A stretch of DNA of 64,000 bases. It comes from Agrobacterium cucumeris (GTDB lineage Bacteria; Pseudomonadota; Alphaproteobacteria; Rhizobiales; Rhizobiaceae). A program made the position numbers and the translations under genes. Within the stretch, counting starts at the first letter, position 1. Each line of letters starts with the position of its first letter. The notes under the pieces are model-generated. The model saw only the letters and a list, made by a program, of their open reading frames with translations. It searched no databases and was not told the DNA's origin. The stretch is from the NCBI RefSeq assembly GCF_030036535.1, contig NZ_CP080387.1, positions 1,364,001 through 1,428,000 on the forward strand, in the 5' to 3' direction. Shown here piece by piece: positions 55,628-64,000 of the stretch.

Positions 55628-56671
55628 ATGGCCGAACTGAAGCCGCTGATCGCCAGGGTCGCGAACGGAGAAAGCCTGAACCGCGAGGATGCGCGGACGG
55701 CCTTCGACATTCTGATGTCGGGCGAAGCCACCCCGTCGCAGATCGGCGGTTTCCTGATGGCGCTGCGCGTGCGCGGCGAAACGGTCGACGAAATCGTCGG
55801 CGCCGTTTCCTCCATGCGCGCCCGCATGCTGCCGGTCTCGGCCCCAGCCAATGCCATCGATATCGTCGGAACCGGCGGTGATGGCATCGGCACCTATAAT
55901 ATCTCGACACTGGCTTCGATCATCGTTGCCGGCACGGGCCTGCCGGTCGCCAAGCATGGCAACCGGGCGCTGAGCTCCAAATCCGGCACGGCGGATGCCT
56001 TGTCCGCTCTTGGCGTCAAGCTCGATATCGGTCCCGATCTCATCGCCCGCTGCATCGCAGAGGCGGGACTTGGCTTCATGTTCGCGCAGATGCACCACTC
56101 CGCCATGCGCCATGTCGGCCCGAGCCGGGTCGAACTCGGCACAAGGACGATTTTCAACCTGCTCGGCCCGCTCTCCAACCCGGCGGGTGCAAAGCGCCAA
56201 TTGCTCGGCGTGTTTTCGCCGCGCTGGCTGGTGCCGCTTGCCGAAGTGCTGCGCGATCTCGGTTCGGAAAGCATCTGGGTCGTCCATGGCGATGGTATGG
56301 ATGAAGTCACCACGACAGGCGTCACCCATGTGGCCGCGCTGGAAGATGGCAAGATCCGCACTTTCGATCTGACCCCGAAAGATTTCGGCGTCGACGTTGC
56401 GGCGATGGCTGATCTGAAAGGCGGCGACGGTATTGCCAATGCGGCAGCCCTGCGCGACGTCCTGTCGGGCAAGCGCAATGCCTATCGTGACGTGTCGCTC
56501 TGCAACGCGGCGGCTGCCCTTGTCATCGCCGGCAAGGCCGAAACATTGGGTCAGGCGATGACGATCGTCAGCGAAGCGCTCGACAGCGGTGCGGCGGCAG
56601 CAGCACTCGACCGTCTGGTCGCCGTTTCCAATGAAGCCGATGCCGCGCAGGCCGACCACAAGCAGGAATGA
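55628..56671 (+). CDS. trpD: Anthranilate phosphoribosyltransferase
   Basis: A 347-residue enzyme that adds phosphoribose to anthranilate in tryptophan synthesis. The PRPP loop [16 protein letters not shown] is intact, as are [17 protein letters not shown] and [10 protein letters not shown]. The ATG at 55628 is 16 bases after the ppiD stop and follows GGGGGCGG. It stands alone with trpC instead of the trpGDC block seen in enterics. Confidence 0.97.
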   Translation: MAELKPLIARVANGESLNREDARTAFDILMSGEATPSQIGGFLMALRVRGETVDEIVGAVSSMRARMLPVSAPANAIDIVGTGGDGIGTYNISTLASIIVAGTGLPVAKHGNRALSSKSGTADALSALGVKLDIGPDLIARCIAEAGLGFMFAQMHHSAMRHVGPSRVELGTRTIFNLLGPLSNPAGAKRQLLGVFSPRWLVPLAEVLRDLGSESIWVVHGDGMDEVTTTGVTHVAALEDGKIRTFDLTPKDFGVDVAAMADLKGGDGIANAAALRDVLSGKRNAYRDVSLCNAAAALVIAGKAETLGQAMTIVSEALDSGAAAAALDRLVAVSNEADAAQADHKQE

Positions 56672-56681
56672 AAGCGAGACC

Positions 56682-57497
56682 ATGAGCGACATTCTGAAAA
56701 AGATCGAGATCTACAAGCGCGAGGAAATCGCCGCTGCCAAGGCGAAGACCTCGTTGGCCGATCTCAAGGCCATGGCCGCTGACCAGAGTGCGCCGCGTGG
56801 TTTCTACAAGGCGCTCCGGGCAAAGCAGGCCGAAGGCAAGTTCGGCCTGATCGCCGAGATCAAGAAGGCCAGCCCGTCGAAAGGCCTCATCCGCCCGGAT
56901 TTCGATCCGCCGGCGCTGGCGGCTGCCTATGAGGCGGGCGGTGCCGCCTGTCTTTCGGTGCTGACGGACAGCCCGAGCTTTCAAGGCGCACCGGAATTCC
57001 TGACCGCCGCCCGCAATGCCTGCGCTTTGCCGGCTCTGCGCAAGGATTTCATGTTCGAGACCTATCAGGTGCATGAGGCCCGCGCCTGGGGCGCGGACTG
57101 CATTCTCCTTATCATGGCATCGCTCTCTGACGACGAGGCCAAGCGCCTCGAAGACGAGGCTTTCGCGCTTGGCATGGATGTGCTGGTCGAGGTGCATGAT
57201 GCAGAGGAAACCGAACGGGCCCTGAAGCTCGCCTCGCCGCTTCTCGGCATCAACAACCGCAACCTGCGCACCTTTGAAGTCGGCCTCGAAACCAGCGAGA
57301 AGCTCGCAGGCCTCGTACCGGCCGAAAAGCTGCTGGTCGGCGAAAGCGGCATCTTCACCTTCGAGGATTGTCAGCGCCTCGAAAAAAGCGGCATCAGCAC
57401 CTTCCTCGTCGGCGAAAGCCTGATGCGCAAGGATGATGTGACGGCGGCCACCAAGGCGCTGCTGACGGGCCAATCCGGCATTCTGGCAGCGGAGTAA
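56682..57497 (+). CDS. trpC: Indole-3-glycerol phosphate synthase
   Basis: A 271-residue TIM-barrel enzyme that closes the pyrrole ring of tryptophan. [13 protein letters not shown], the barrel Glu in [36 protein letters not shown] and LVGESGIF are visible. The start follows the trpD stop by ten bases. It is a single-function enzyme, without a fused TrpF. Confidence 0.97.
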   Translation: MSDILKKIEIYKREEIAAAKAKTSLADLKAMAADQSAPRGFYKALRAKQAEGKFGLIAEIKKASPSKGLIRPDFDPPALAAAYEAGGAACLSVLTDSPSFQGAPEFLTAARNACALPALRKDFMFETYQVHEARAWGADCILLIMASLSDDEAKRLEDEAFALGMDVLVEVHDAEETERALKLASPLLGINNRNLRTFEVGLETSEKLAGLVPAEKLLVGESGIFTFEDCQRLEKSGISTFLVGESLMRKDDVTAATKALLTGQSGILAAE

Positions 57498-57504
57498 ATC
57501 CCCG

Positions 57505-57996
57505 ATGAGCGAGGCCTCAAAGCTCACCCATATCGATGCCAGCGGCGAGGCGCATATGGTCGATGTCGGCGACAAGGTGGAAACCATCCGTGTCGCCGTC
57601 GCCGAAGGCTTCGTGAAAATGAAACCGGAAACGCTGGCGCTCATCCGCGACGGCAACGCCAAGAAGGGCGATGTCATCGGCACCGCGCGCCTTGCCGGCA
57701 TCATGGCCGCCAAGCAGACGGCCAATCTCATCCCGCTCTGCCATCCCTTGATGCTGACCAAGGTCGCGGTGGACATTGCCGAAGACACCACCCTGCCTGG
57801 CCTGCGCGTCGAAGCCATGGTGAAACTGTCTGGCAAGACCGGTGTGGAGATGGAAGCGCTGACCGCCGTCTCCATCGCCTGCCTGACGATCTATGACATG
57901 GCCAAGGCTGCCGACAAGGCGATGGAAATCGTCAATATCCGCCTGCTCGAAAAAAGCGGTGGCAAATCCGGTGATTTTCGCCGGCAGGAGAGCTGA
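57505..57996 (+). CDS. moaC: Cyclic pyranopterin monophosphate synthase (molybdenum cofactor step 1b)
   Basis: A 163-residue enzyme. The conserved core is [30 protein letters not shown] and [15 protein letters not shown]. It acts with MoaA to form cyclic pyranopterin. It sits only seven bases after trpC and directly before moeA, linking tryptophan and molybdopterin genes in one transcript. Confidence 0.97.
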   Translation: MSEASKLTHIDASGEAHMVDVGDKVETIRVAVAEGFVKMKPETLALIRDGNAKKGDVIGTARLAGIMAAKQTANLIPLCHPLMLTKVAVDIAEDTTLPGLRVEAMVKLSGKTGVEMEALTAVSIACLTIYDMAKAADKAMEIVNIRLLEKSGGKSGDFRRQES

Positions 57997-59214
57997 ATGA
58001 AACCGCTGCTGCCCGTAGATGATGCCACACGGCGCCTTCTGGAAGCGGCGGTTCCGGTAATCGACAGTGAAACCCTGCCGCTTGCCGAATGTGATGGCCG
58101 CGTCCTCTCGGCCGATCTGGCGGCGCGCCTCACCCAGCCGCCTTTCGATGCCTCCGCCATGGATGGCTACGCGCTACGCAGCGTCGATGCATCTGAGATC
58201 GGCTCAGTCCTGACCGTCATCGGCCAGGCGGCTGCCGGCCATGCCTTTACCGGCACTCTGGGTGAAGGCGAAGCAGTGCGCATCTTCACCGGCGCGCCGG
58301 TGCCGGAGGGAGCCGATACCATCCTCATTCAGGAAGATGCGGAGGTGCTGGAAGGCGGCAAGATCCGCACCGCCTTCGAAGTCACCGCCGGGAGACACAT
58401 TCGCCCGCGCGGGCAGGATTTTGCGCAGGGCGAAACGGTTCTGCAAGCCGGGCGCGAACTTGGCTTCACCGACCTGACACTTGCGGCGGCCATGAACCAC
58501 GCCACGCTGGCTGTCTATCGCAGGCCGCGCATCGCCATCCTCGCCACCGGCGACGAATTGCTGCCGCCAGGCAGCACGCCGAACCCGGCCCAGATCATCG
58601 CCTCCAACACTTTTGGCGTCTCAGCCCTCGCCCGTCAGGCGGGCGCCGATATTCTCGACCTCGGCATCATCGCCGATGACGATACGCTGATCCGCGCCGC
58701 CATCGGCAAAGCTGTCGCAGCCAGGGTGGATGTGCTGGTGACGTTGGGCGGCGCCTCCGTCGGCGACCACGATCTCGTGCAGGCGGCATTGAAGGCGGAA
58801 GGCATGCAGCTGGATTTCTGGCGCATCGCCATGCGTCCCGGAAAGCCGCTGATGGTCGGCGCGATCGGCGCCATGCAGGTTCTCGGCCTTCCCGGAAACC
58901 CGGTCGCCAGCCTCGTCTGCAGCCTGTTGTTTCTCGAACCGCTGATCCGCCGGATCGGCCGACGCGCGCCTGTACAACGCACAGCGACAGTCAGAACCGC
59001 AGCGCCGCTGAAGGCCAATGACCATCGGCAGGATTATCTTCGCGCCCGTCTCCGCACCGACGACAGTGGTGAACGCGCGGCGGAAGCCTACGCCAAACAG
59101 GATTCATCGATGATGAACATCCTTGCCCATTCCGACGTCCTGATCATCCGTCCGCCGCATGCGCCGGAAGCATCGGCAGGCACGGAATGCCCGGTTATTA
59201 AGCTCAGGACCTGA
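57997..59214 (+). CDS. moeA: Molybdopterin molybdenumtransferase
   Basis: A 405-residue enzyme that inserts molybdate into the pterin. Signals are QPPFDASAMDGYALR, GEAVRIFTGAPVPEGAD, ATGDELLPPG and LVTLGGASVGDHD. The ATG touches the moaC stop. It is the last gene of the run, followed by a long intergenic stretch. Confidence 0.96.
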   Translation: MKPLLPVDDATRRLLEAAVPVIDSETLPLAECDGRVLSADLAARLTQPPFDASAMDGYALRSVDASEIGSVLTVIGQAAAGHAFTGTLGEGEAVRIFTGAPVPEGADTILIQEDAEVLEGGKIRTAFEVTAGRHIRPRGQDFAQGETVLQAGRELGFTDLTLAAAMNHATLAVYRRPRIAILATGDELLPPGSTPNPAQIIASNTFGVSALARQAGADILDLGIIADDDTLIRAAIGKAVAARVDVLVTLGGASVGDHDLVQAALKAEGMQLDFWRIAMRPGKPLMVGAIGAMQVLGLPGNPVASLVCSLLFLEPLIRRIGRRAPVQRTATVRTAAPLKANDHRQDYLRARLRTDDSGERAAEAYAKQDSSMMNILAHSDVLIIRPPHAPEASAGTECPVIKLRT

Positions 59215-59705
59215 CGTGGTCCCGAAAGCCGCCGGATCGAAACGGCGCACCGTTTCAAAAGCGTGACAAATATCATGTCTATACCGGCGCAAACCGCGCC
59301 GTTTGGCGTTGAGACGACCAAATAAAAACTGTAAGATTCTTGTGTATAGACATAATCGGCGAAGTTTGCCGCCTATAGGTCATGTCTTGCCGAATTGAAA
59401 AAAGGCACTGACCTGGCGTTTCCCTTCGTTGTACCCTGCATTGCTGTGCCAAAATAAATCACTCGAAAAGCGTTATCGGGATTGACAGAATAAATACGAT
59501 GCTGTCACCAAGGCGCACAGTAGAGGGAAAAAACACCGGAAATCTCTAAAAATGAAAATTACTTATAATTATCAATTAAATAAGATAAAAATCAGCGAAA
59601 ATGGAATTTCCGGGAACAAAAATTAGTTTTCTATAAATTAAGCTTTCCAAAACAGCCCGCATAATAATAATCATAGTCTATAAGCAGACTCACTGGAGTT
59701 TCTTG
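59215..59705. other. Intergenic region, AT-rich toward the 3' end
   Basis: The 490-base gap between moeA and the diguanylate cyclase. The second half (about 59540-59690) is AT-rich and probably holds the promoter of the downstream gene. Near 59283-59310 is a GC-rich semi-palindromic stretch (GGCGCAAACCGCGCC) that may serve as a moeA terminator hairpin. No coding frame is supported. Confidence 0.5.
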
Positions 59706-60776
59706 ATGAACACGGCATCCACGCCCAAAACAACGGGACCCGACATTGCCGGGCAGATTGCCTACGCCATGCGGAGCATGGGTGTTTCGCCGATCCCGCG
59801 TAATTACAGCCTTTTCTACGAAGCCTATATCGGCTCGAACCCGGCGCTGACCAAGGATCTGGCGGCACTGGGAAGCCGGGCCACGCAGGAAGATCTGGAC
59901 GAACTGTCCACGCGCTACGGCGAAAGCAATCCAGTCAGGGCAATCGACGACGCGCATGAAAAGCTCAGGCGCGAACTGGAAGCGTTGCTGGGTACATTGC
60001 GGCGGGAACAATCCTCCATCGAGAACTACAACAGGATACTTGGCGAAACGCGCCAGCGCATCGATGACAAGAATGCCTCCAGCACCAATATTCTGAAGAA
60101 TGCGATCCTGTTGCTGGCCGAAGCCACGGGCACGAAGATCATCGATGGCGAGAAGGCGTTTAACGACGTCAATCGCCATGCCGAAGAAATGCATCAGGTC
60201 CGTCTGGAACTGGATGAATATAAGCGCATCGCCAATACCGACTCGCTGACGCGCCTTTCCAACCGCCGGGCTTTCGATGACCGGCTGGCTTCCGTCTATG
60301 ACAGCTCGATCGGCCTGCAATATACATCGCTGGTGCTGCTCGATATCGACCATTTCAAGCGGATAAACGATACGTTCGGCCATCCCGTCGGTGACAAGAT
60401 TTTGGCAACCGTCGCCTCGGTCATCCGCGCCAATGTCCGCAAGGATGGCTTCGTCGCAAGAAGCGGCGGTGAGGAATTCGCGATCATTCTCGACGGCAAT
60501 ACGCCGGAGGAAGTCATGGTGATGTGCGAGCGCATCCGCCTGTCGCTGGAAAGCACGCCCTTCCGCAATTCAAGATCGGGCGCCGATTATGGCACGGTGA
60601 CGATCTCCATCGGCTTTGCCTCCGCTTCACAGGCCAACAATCCGGGCGAGCTTTATGGCCATGCCGATACGGCACTTTACCACGCCAAGGAAACCGGCAG
60701 AAACCGCTCCGTCTTTTACGAGGATGGCATGCAGAAGAACTATACCGGCAAGAACTGGCTGATCTACCGGACGTGA
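59706..60776 (+). CDS. Diguanylate cyclase (GGDEF)
   Basis: A 356-residue cytoplasmic protein. Residues about 10-170 are a helical input domain without transmembrane helices, rich in coiled-coil (AHEKLRRELEALLGTLRREQS). The GGDEF domain (about 190-350) has RSGGEEFAI, so it can probably make cyclic-di-GMP. The usual inhibitory RxxD site is RKDG here, which predicts weak product inhibition. GGAG lies eight bases before the ATG at 59706. It may control biofilm or surface attachment. Confidence 0.88.
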   Translation: MNTASTPKTTGPDIAGQIAYAMRSMGVSPIPRNYSLFYEAYIGSNPALTKDLAALGSRATQEDLDELSTRYGESNPVRAIDDAHEKLRRELEALLGTLRREQSSIENYNRILGETRQRIDDKNASSTNILKNAILLLAEATGTKIIDGEKAFNDVNRHAEEMHQVRLELDEYKRIANTDSLTRLSNRRAFDDRLASVYDSSIGLQYTSLVLLDIDHFKRINDTFGHPVGDKILATVASVIRANVRKDGFVARSGGEEFAIILDGNTPEEVMVMCERIRLSLESTPFRNSRSGADYGTVTISIGFASASQANNPGELYGHADTALYHAKETGRNRSVFYEDGMQKNYTGKNWLIYRT

Positions 60777-60824
60777 CGCGCATTGCGCCAGTTTGGGTGC
60801 ACTAAAACCACCCAACTTCCCCTA

Positions 60825-60942
60825 CCCTCATTCCTGTGCTTGTCACAGGAATGTAGCCAGCCAAGGTCCCTGAGCTTTAAAACTCCCTCCGCCGCGCAGA
60901 CGCGCGTCGACTGGTGTGCTGTGACGGGCACAGGAATGAGGG
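60825..60942. repeat. Inverted-repeat element, copy 1 of a pair
   Basis: The outer arms CCCTCATTCCTGTGC.../...GCACAGGAATGAGGG are complementary over most of their length, and the middle carries GCCGCGCAGACGCGCGTCGACT. The same element lies at 63619-63738 in the reverse direction. The 60777-61001 gap has no gene. Confidence 0.85.
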
Positions 60943-61001
60943 AAGAGGAAAGACGTCAGCCTGTCGTTACATTGCTATGAGCAATCTTGGCGACAAACCC
61001 C

Positions 61002-61610
61002 TCACCACATCGTGGCCGCCGCCCGCGCCGCCCATTCGCGGTCATAGGTTTCCTGATCGAACTCCGCTTTCGCGGCTTTCAGCAGCACACCTGGCGTGGG
61101 TAGCGACGCCGGTTCGACGAAGTGTTCCGGGTTCCACAGTTCCGAGCGCATCAGTGCCCGGGCACACTGGAAATAAACCTCATCGATCGTCACCACGATG
61201 ACGGTGCGCGGATGTTTGCCATCCATCTCGAAGCTTTGGAGCAGTTCCGCATCAACCGAAACAACGGCCCGGCCGTTGATGCGCATCGTCGTATTCGAGC
61301 CGGGGATCAGGAACATCAGCGCCACCCGCGGATCGCGAACGATGTTCAAAAGCGAGTCGACGCGGTTATTGCCGCGCCAGTCCGGCAGCAGCACGGTCTT
61401 TTCATCCGCCACCCGCACCACACCGCCCCTGTCACCACGCGGCGAACAGTCCATTCCCTCCGGCCCCACCGTCGCCAGCGCCAGAAAGGGTGATGCCTCG
61501 ATCATCAGCCGGTATTCCGCCGTCAGCTTCGCCGTTACCTTCGCGACCGAGGCTTCGCTCGTGCCGTCATAGATGGCCTTCAGTTCTTCAACAGTACGAA
61601 TGATCGTCAT
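61002..61610 (-). CDS. FMN-binding pyridoxamine 5'-phosphate oxidase-like protein
   Basis: A 202-residue split-barrel flavoprotein. The segment GMDCSPRGDRGGVVRVADEKTVLLPDWRGNNRVDSLLNI (about 69-107) is characteristic of the MSMEG-type PNPOx-like group, with later PHPRTVIVV-like KHPRTVIVVTIDEVYF. True PNPO substrate residues are not evident, so it is not the vitamin B6 oxidase itself. It sits beside an antiporter gene on the same strand, 45 bases apart. The substrate is unknown. Confidence 0.8.
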   Translation of the reverse strand: MTIIRTVEELKAIYDGTSEASVAKVTAKLTAEYRLMIEASPFLALATVGPEGMDCSPRGDRGGVVRVADEKTVLLPDWRGNNRVDSLLNIVRDPRVALMFLIPGSNTTMRINGRAVVSVDAELLQSFEMDGKHPRTVIVVTIDEVYFQCARALMRSELWNPEHFVEPASLPTPGVLLKAAKAEFDQETYDREWAARAAATMW

Positions 61611-61654
61611 ATTCGCCTCAATCCCTCGAAATCTGCTTGACTGCTAAGCGGGCC

Positions 61655-63457
61655 CTACTCTTCCGCCTTTTCCCGTTCCGCCCGCTCGCGTGCGGTGCGT
61701 GCGGCGACGAGGTCGGCCGGCTGGGCATTGCCGCGGATCAGCGAACGGCCGGCATAGATGCCGCCGACGACTTCCATGGCGAAACGTTCCTCGTCACGGT
61801 CGCGGAATTCCTCCACCAGACGGGCAGCGTCTTCACGCTCCTCGCCCATGGCGCCCAGCACTTCCTCGCTGAAATTCAGCGCCGATTCCAGCGTCTCGCG
61901 GATCTGGTAATCGACGCCCGCCTTGAGAAGATCGATGGCGTGGCCACGGTCATAGGCGCGGGCAAGAACCGGAACCAGCGGGAATTCGTGCTTGACGATC
62001 TCCGCGATCCGCACCGCCGCGTCCTTGTCGTCGACACAGATGAGAACGGCGCGCGCCGTGCTGGCGCCAGCTGCATGCAGGATTTCCGCCCGCGATCCGT
62101 CGCCATAATAGACCTTGAAACCGAACTCCGCCGCATCACGCACGAAGTCGGCATCCTTGTCGATGAGCGACAGCGTGTAACCCCGCGCCAGCAGCGGCTG
62201 GCTGACGATCTGGCCGAAACGCCCGAAGCCGATCAGCAAAATGCTGCCTTCGACATTCTCGGGCACATCGAGATCGTCGGTATTGGGAACCGCCGCCGGC
62301 ACCAGCCGGTCATGCAGAATGACCATCAGCGGCGTCAGCACCATGGAGATGATGATGGTCGCCGTCAGGATGGCGTTGGCTTCCCGGTCGAGAATGCCGG
62401 CGCTAACGGCGGCGGAATAAAGCACAAAGGCGAATTCGCCGCCCTGCGCCATCAGCACCGCCCGTTCCAGGCTTTCACGCCTGGTGGTGCCGAGCGCCCG
62501 TGCCACGCCATAGATGAGAAAACCCTTGAGCAGCATGTAGCCCGCGACGCTGACGACCACCAGCTGCCAGTTGGATCCGATGACGGCAAGATCGATCGCC
62601 ATGCCGACGCCGAGGAAAAACAGGCCGAGCAGAATGCCGCGAAACGGCTCGATATCCGCTTCCAGCTGGTGGCGGAAGGACGATTCCGACAAAAGCACGC
62701 CGGCAAGGAAGGAGCCCATGGCCATGGAAAGCCCGCTGACCTGCATCAGCAGCGCAGACCCCAGCACCACCAGCAGGGCGGCCGCCGTCATCACCTCACG
62801 CGCCCCGGAGGCGGCGAGCAGCCGGAAGAACGGGTTGAGCAGATAACGCCCGGCAAGAATGAGCGCTCCGACGGCGGCAAGCGCGATGCCCACGGAAATC
62901 CAGCGCTCCGAGGGCGTCACATGTTCGCCGCCCGAGCCGAGAAAGGCGACAAGCGCCAGAAGCGGCACGATGGCCAGATCCTCAAACAGCAGGATGGCGA
63001 TGATGCGCTGGCCCTTGAGGCTGGACATGCTGTTGCGTTCCTGCAGCATCTGCATGACGATCGCCGTCGAGGTCAGCACGAAACCCGTGCCGGCGACGAA
63101 GGACATGATGACCGGAAAGCCAAGACCGACACCGATCAACGTCAGGCCGGCCATACAGACCAGCACCTGCAGCGCCCCCAGCCCGAAAATATCCTGCCGC
63201 ATCGACCACAGTCGCGACGGCTGCATTTCAAGGCCGATGATGAACAGGAACATCACCACGCCCAGTTCGGCAATATGCAGGATGGCCTGCGGATCGGAAA
63301 AGAAGCCGAGCCCGTAAGGCCCGATCACCAGGCCGGCGGCCAGATAACCCAGCACCGAGCCAAGGCCGATACGTTTGAAAATCGGCGCAGCGACAACGCC
63401 TGCCGCCAACAACACGACCACCTGGGCCAGATCATTTCCGTTCGCTTCGACAGCCAC
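61655..63457 (-). CDS. CPA2-family monovalent cation:proton antiporter with RCK domain
   Basis: About 600 residues. The first 390 are 12-13 membrane helices of the KefB/KefC type: LGYLAAGLVIGPYGLGFF, and in helix 5 TSTAIVMQML. A cytoplasmic RCK-N domain follows (about 400-530; LIGFGRFGQIV and VYYGDGSRAEI). These bind NAD(H)-type ligands and gate K+ export, linked to osmotic and acid stress. The GTG at 63457 follows GGGGTGG and is preferred to an upstream GTG at 63505. Confidence 0.88.
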   Translation of the reverse strand: MAVEANGNDLAQVVVLLAAGVVAAPIFKRIGLGSVLGYLAAGLVIGPYGLGFFSDPQAILHIAELGVVMFLFIIGLEMQPSRLWSMRQDIFGLGALQVLVCMAGLTLIGVGLGFPVIMSFVAGTGFVLTSTAIVMQMLQERNSMSSLKGQRIIAILLFEDLAIVPLLALVAFLGSGGEHVTPSERWISVGIALAAVGALILAGRYLLNPFFRLLAASGAREVMTAAALLVVLGSALLMQVSGLSMAMGSFLAGVLLSESSFRHQLEADIEPFRGILLGLFFLGVGMAIDLAVIGSNWQLVVVSVAGYMLLKGFLIYGVARALGTTRRESLERAVLMAQGGEFAFVLYSAAVSAGILDREANAILTATIIISMVLTPLMVILHDRLVPAAVPNTDDLDVPENVEGSILLIGFGRFGQIVSQPLLARGYTLSLIDKDADFVRDAAEFGFKVYYGDGSRAEILHAAGASTARAVLICVDDKDAAVRIAEIVKHEFPLVPVLARAYDRGHAIDLLKAGVDYQIRETLESALNFSEEVLGAMGEEREDAARLVEEFRDRDEERFAMEVVGGIYAGRSLIRGNAQPADLVAARTARERAEREKAEE

Positions 63458-63618
63458 ACGCCACCCCGCTGAAAATCGATAAGACGAGGGTGTTCCCTCC
63501 CTCACTTCCTAGCGCATCGAGGTGAAAAGCGAAAACGATTTTACTGAAGGACGATGCGCAGATTCAACGGGTTATTTGTCCATCAGGCATGCTGGCTTCA
63601 GATGCCGCTGTCCTCCTC

Positions 63619-63738
63619 CCCTCATTCCTGTGCTTGTCACAGAAATCCAGTCGACGCGCGTCGGCGCGGCGGGAGGAGTCTTTTTCAGCCCAAGGGCTTG
63701 GGCTGGCTGGATTCCTGTGACAAGCACAGGAATGAGGG
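63619..63738. repeat. Inverted-repeat element, copy 2 (reversed relative to 60825)
   Basis: Arms CCTCATTCCTGTGCTTGTC/...GACAAGCACAGGAATGAGG flank AGTCGACGCGCGTCGGCGCGGCGGGAGGAGT. That centre is the complement of the centre of the 60825 copy with a few changes. The two copies lie on either side of the antiporter and FMN-protein genes. Confidence 0.85.
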
Positions 63739-63765
63739 TGGGAGTGTCGCAGGCCTTGCGTCCGC

Positions 63766-64000
63766 CTACCGGGATAGCGGCTCCCTGCTCAAGCCCTTTT
63801 CAGCAAGCTGCCGTTGATAATCGTCAAACAGTGCGTCGCCGGTTTCGCCCAGTTCCCTCAGATATTTCCAGGTGTAGATACCGCTGTCATGGCCGTCGTC
63901 GAAAACGATGCGAACCGCATAATTGCCGGTGGCGATCATCGAACGGATGGCGACATTGCGTTTGCCGGGTACCGTGACCTTTTGTCCCGGACCGTGGCCC
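63766..64000 (-). CDS. DUF971 domain protein (C-terminal part)
   Basis: The last 78 residues of a gene that enters from the right edge. GNYAVRIVFDDGHDSGIYTWKYLRELG is the DUF971 (gamma-butyrobetaine hydroxylase-like N-terminal) core, with an Asp-His pair that can bind metal. The tail ends SREPLSR. The start is outside the window, so length and neighbours on that side are unknown. Confidence 0.85.
   Translation of the reverse strand, partial: GHGPGQKVTVPGKRNVAIRSMIATGNYAVRIVFDDGHDSGIYTWKYLRELGETGDALFDDYQRQLAEKGLSREPLSR

Noticed and set aside
61637..63472. A 611-codon plus-strand frame antisense to the antiporter
   Set aside because: His/Gln/Arg-rich shadow of a membrane protein gene; no ribosome site or motif.

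Overview
The window looks like a piece of a Rhizobiaceae chromosome, most likely Agrobacterium/Rhizobium. The gene content supports this: a 492-residue tig with a Lys/Ala tail, two small DUF1127 proteins, a DUF2865 protein, a maeB-type malic enzyme fused to a phosphotransacetylase-like domain, and sthA. So do an alphaproteobacterial GAAC-N7-GAAC SOS box and eight copies of a RIME-like palindromic element typical of rhizobia. Coding DNA is GC-rich, while several intergenic stretches are strikingly AT-rich. I see no insertion sequence, integrase, prophage or CRISPR array. Most genes are core housekeeping genes, so this is mainly ordinary chromosome with a few accessory patches.

Layout. 1-5.2 kb: the N-terminal end of a sarcosine/dimethylglycine dehydrogenase-type flavoprotein, an unknown coupled pair of envelope proteins, and a large MscS-type channel. 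5.4-9.0 kb: small stress, secreted and membrane proteins, tRNA-Lys, and an SOS-box-controlled small gene. 9.4-11.1 kb: a RIME copy, then a candidate guanidine-II (mini-ykkC) riboswitch directly in front of a PACE-family efflux pump, then a secreted alpha/beta hydrolase. 11.2-15.2 kb: a four-gene Mla-type lipid ABC transporter operon. 15.4-26.4 kb: a DgcA-type epimerase, an LpxH-like hydrolase, malic enzyme, a DUF2865 protein, bluB under a cobalamin riboswitch, a TolB-like propeller, a VOC protein and nadE. 26.5-35.4 kb: an LTA-synthase-like phosphoglycerol transferase, a DUF1003 protein, sthA, a beta-barrel-like outer membrane protein, a decayed nitrilase-like gene, tig and tRNA-Leu.

36-42 kb: two DUF1127 genes, a tandemly duplicated RIME block, trmFO and three Tad pilus-like proteins. 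42-47.4 kb: glutathione-dependent formaldehyde dehydrogenase, then a compact GNAT / acyl carrier protein / AMP-forming ligase / PLP decarboxylase cluster that looks like a small carrier-protein pathway. 47.4-52.7 kb (minus strand): pabB, tgt-queA, two cyclophilins and coaD. 52.9-53.4 kb: three very short single-span membrane proteins in a row. 53.7-59.2 kb: ppiD-trpD-trpC-moaC-moeA in one tight run. 59.7-64 kb: a diguanylate cyclase, an FMN-binding PNPOx-like protein, a CPA2 antiporter and the end of a DUF971 gene.

The observations most worth following are the guanidine-II-like RNA in front of the PACE pump, the carrier-protein cluster at 43.4-47.4 kb, the SOS-box gene at 8.36 kb, the three micro-membrane proteins near 53 kb, the degenerate zinc site in Tgt, and the oppositely oriented repeat pair that brackets the antiporter region. 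All calls are from reading the sequence alone; no database search was run.
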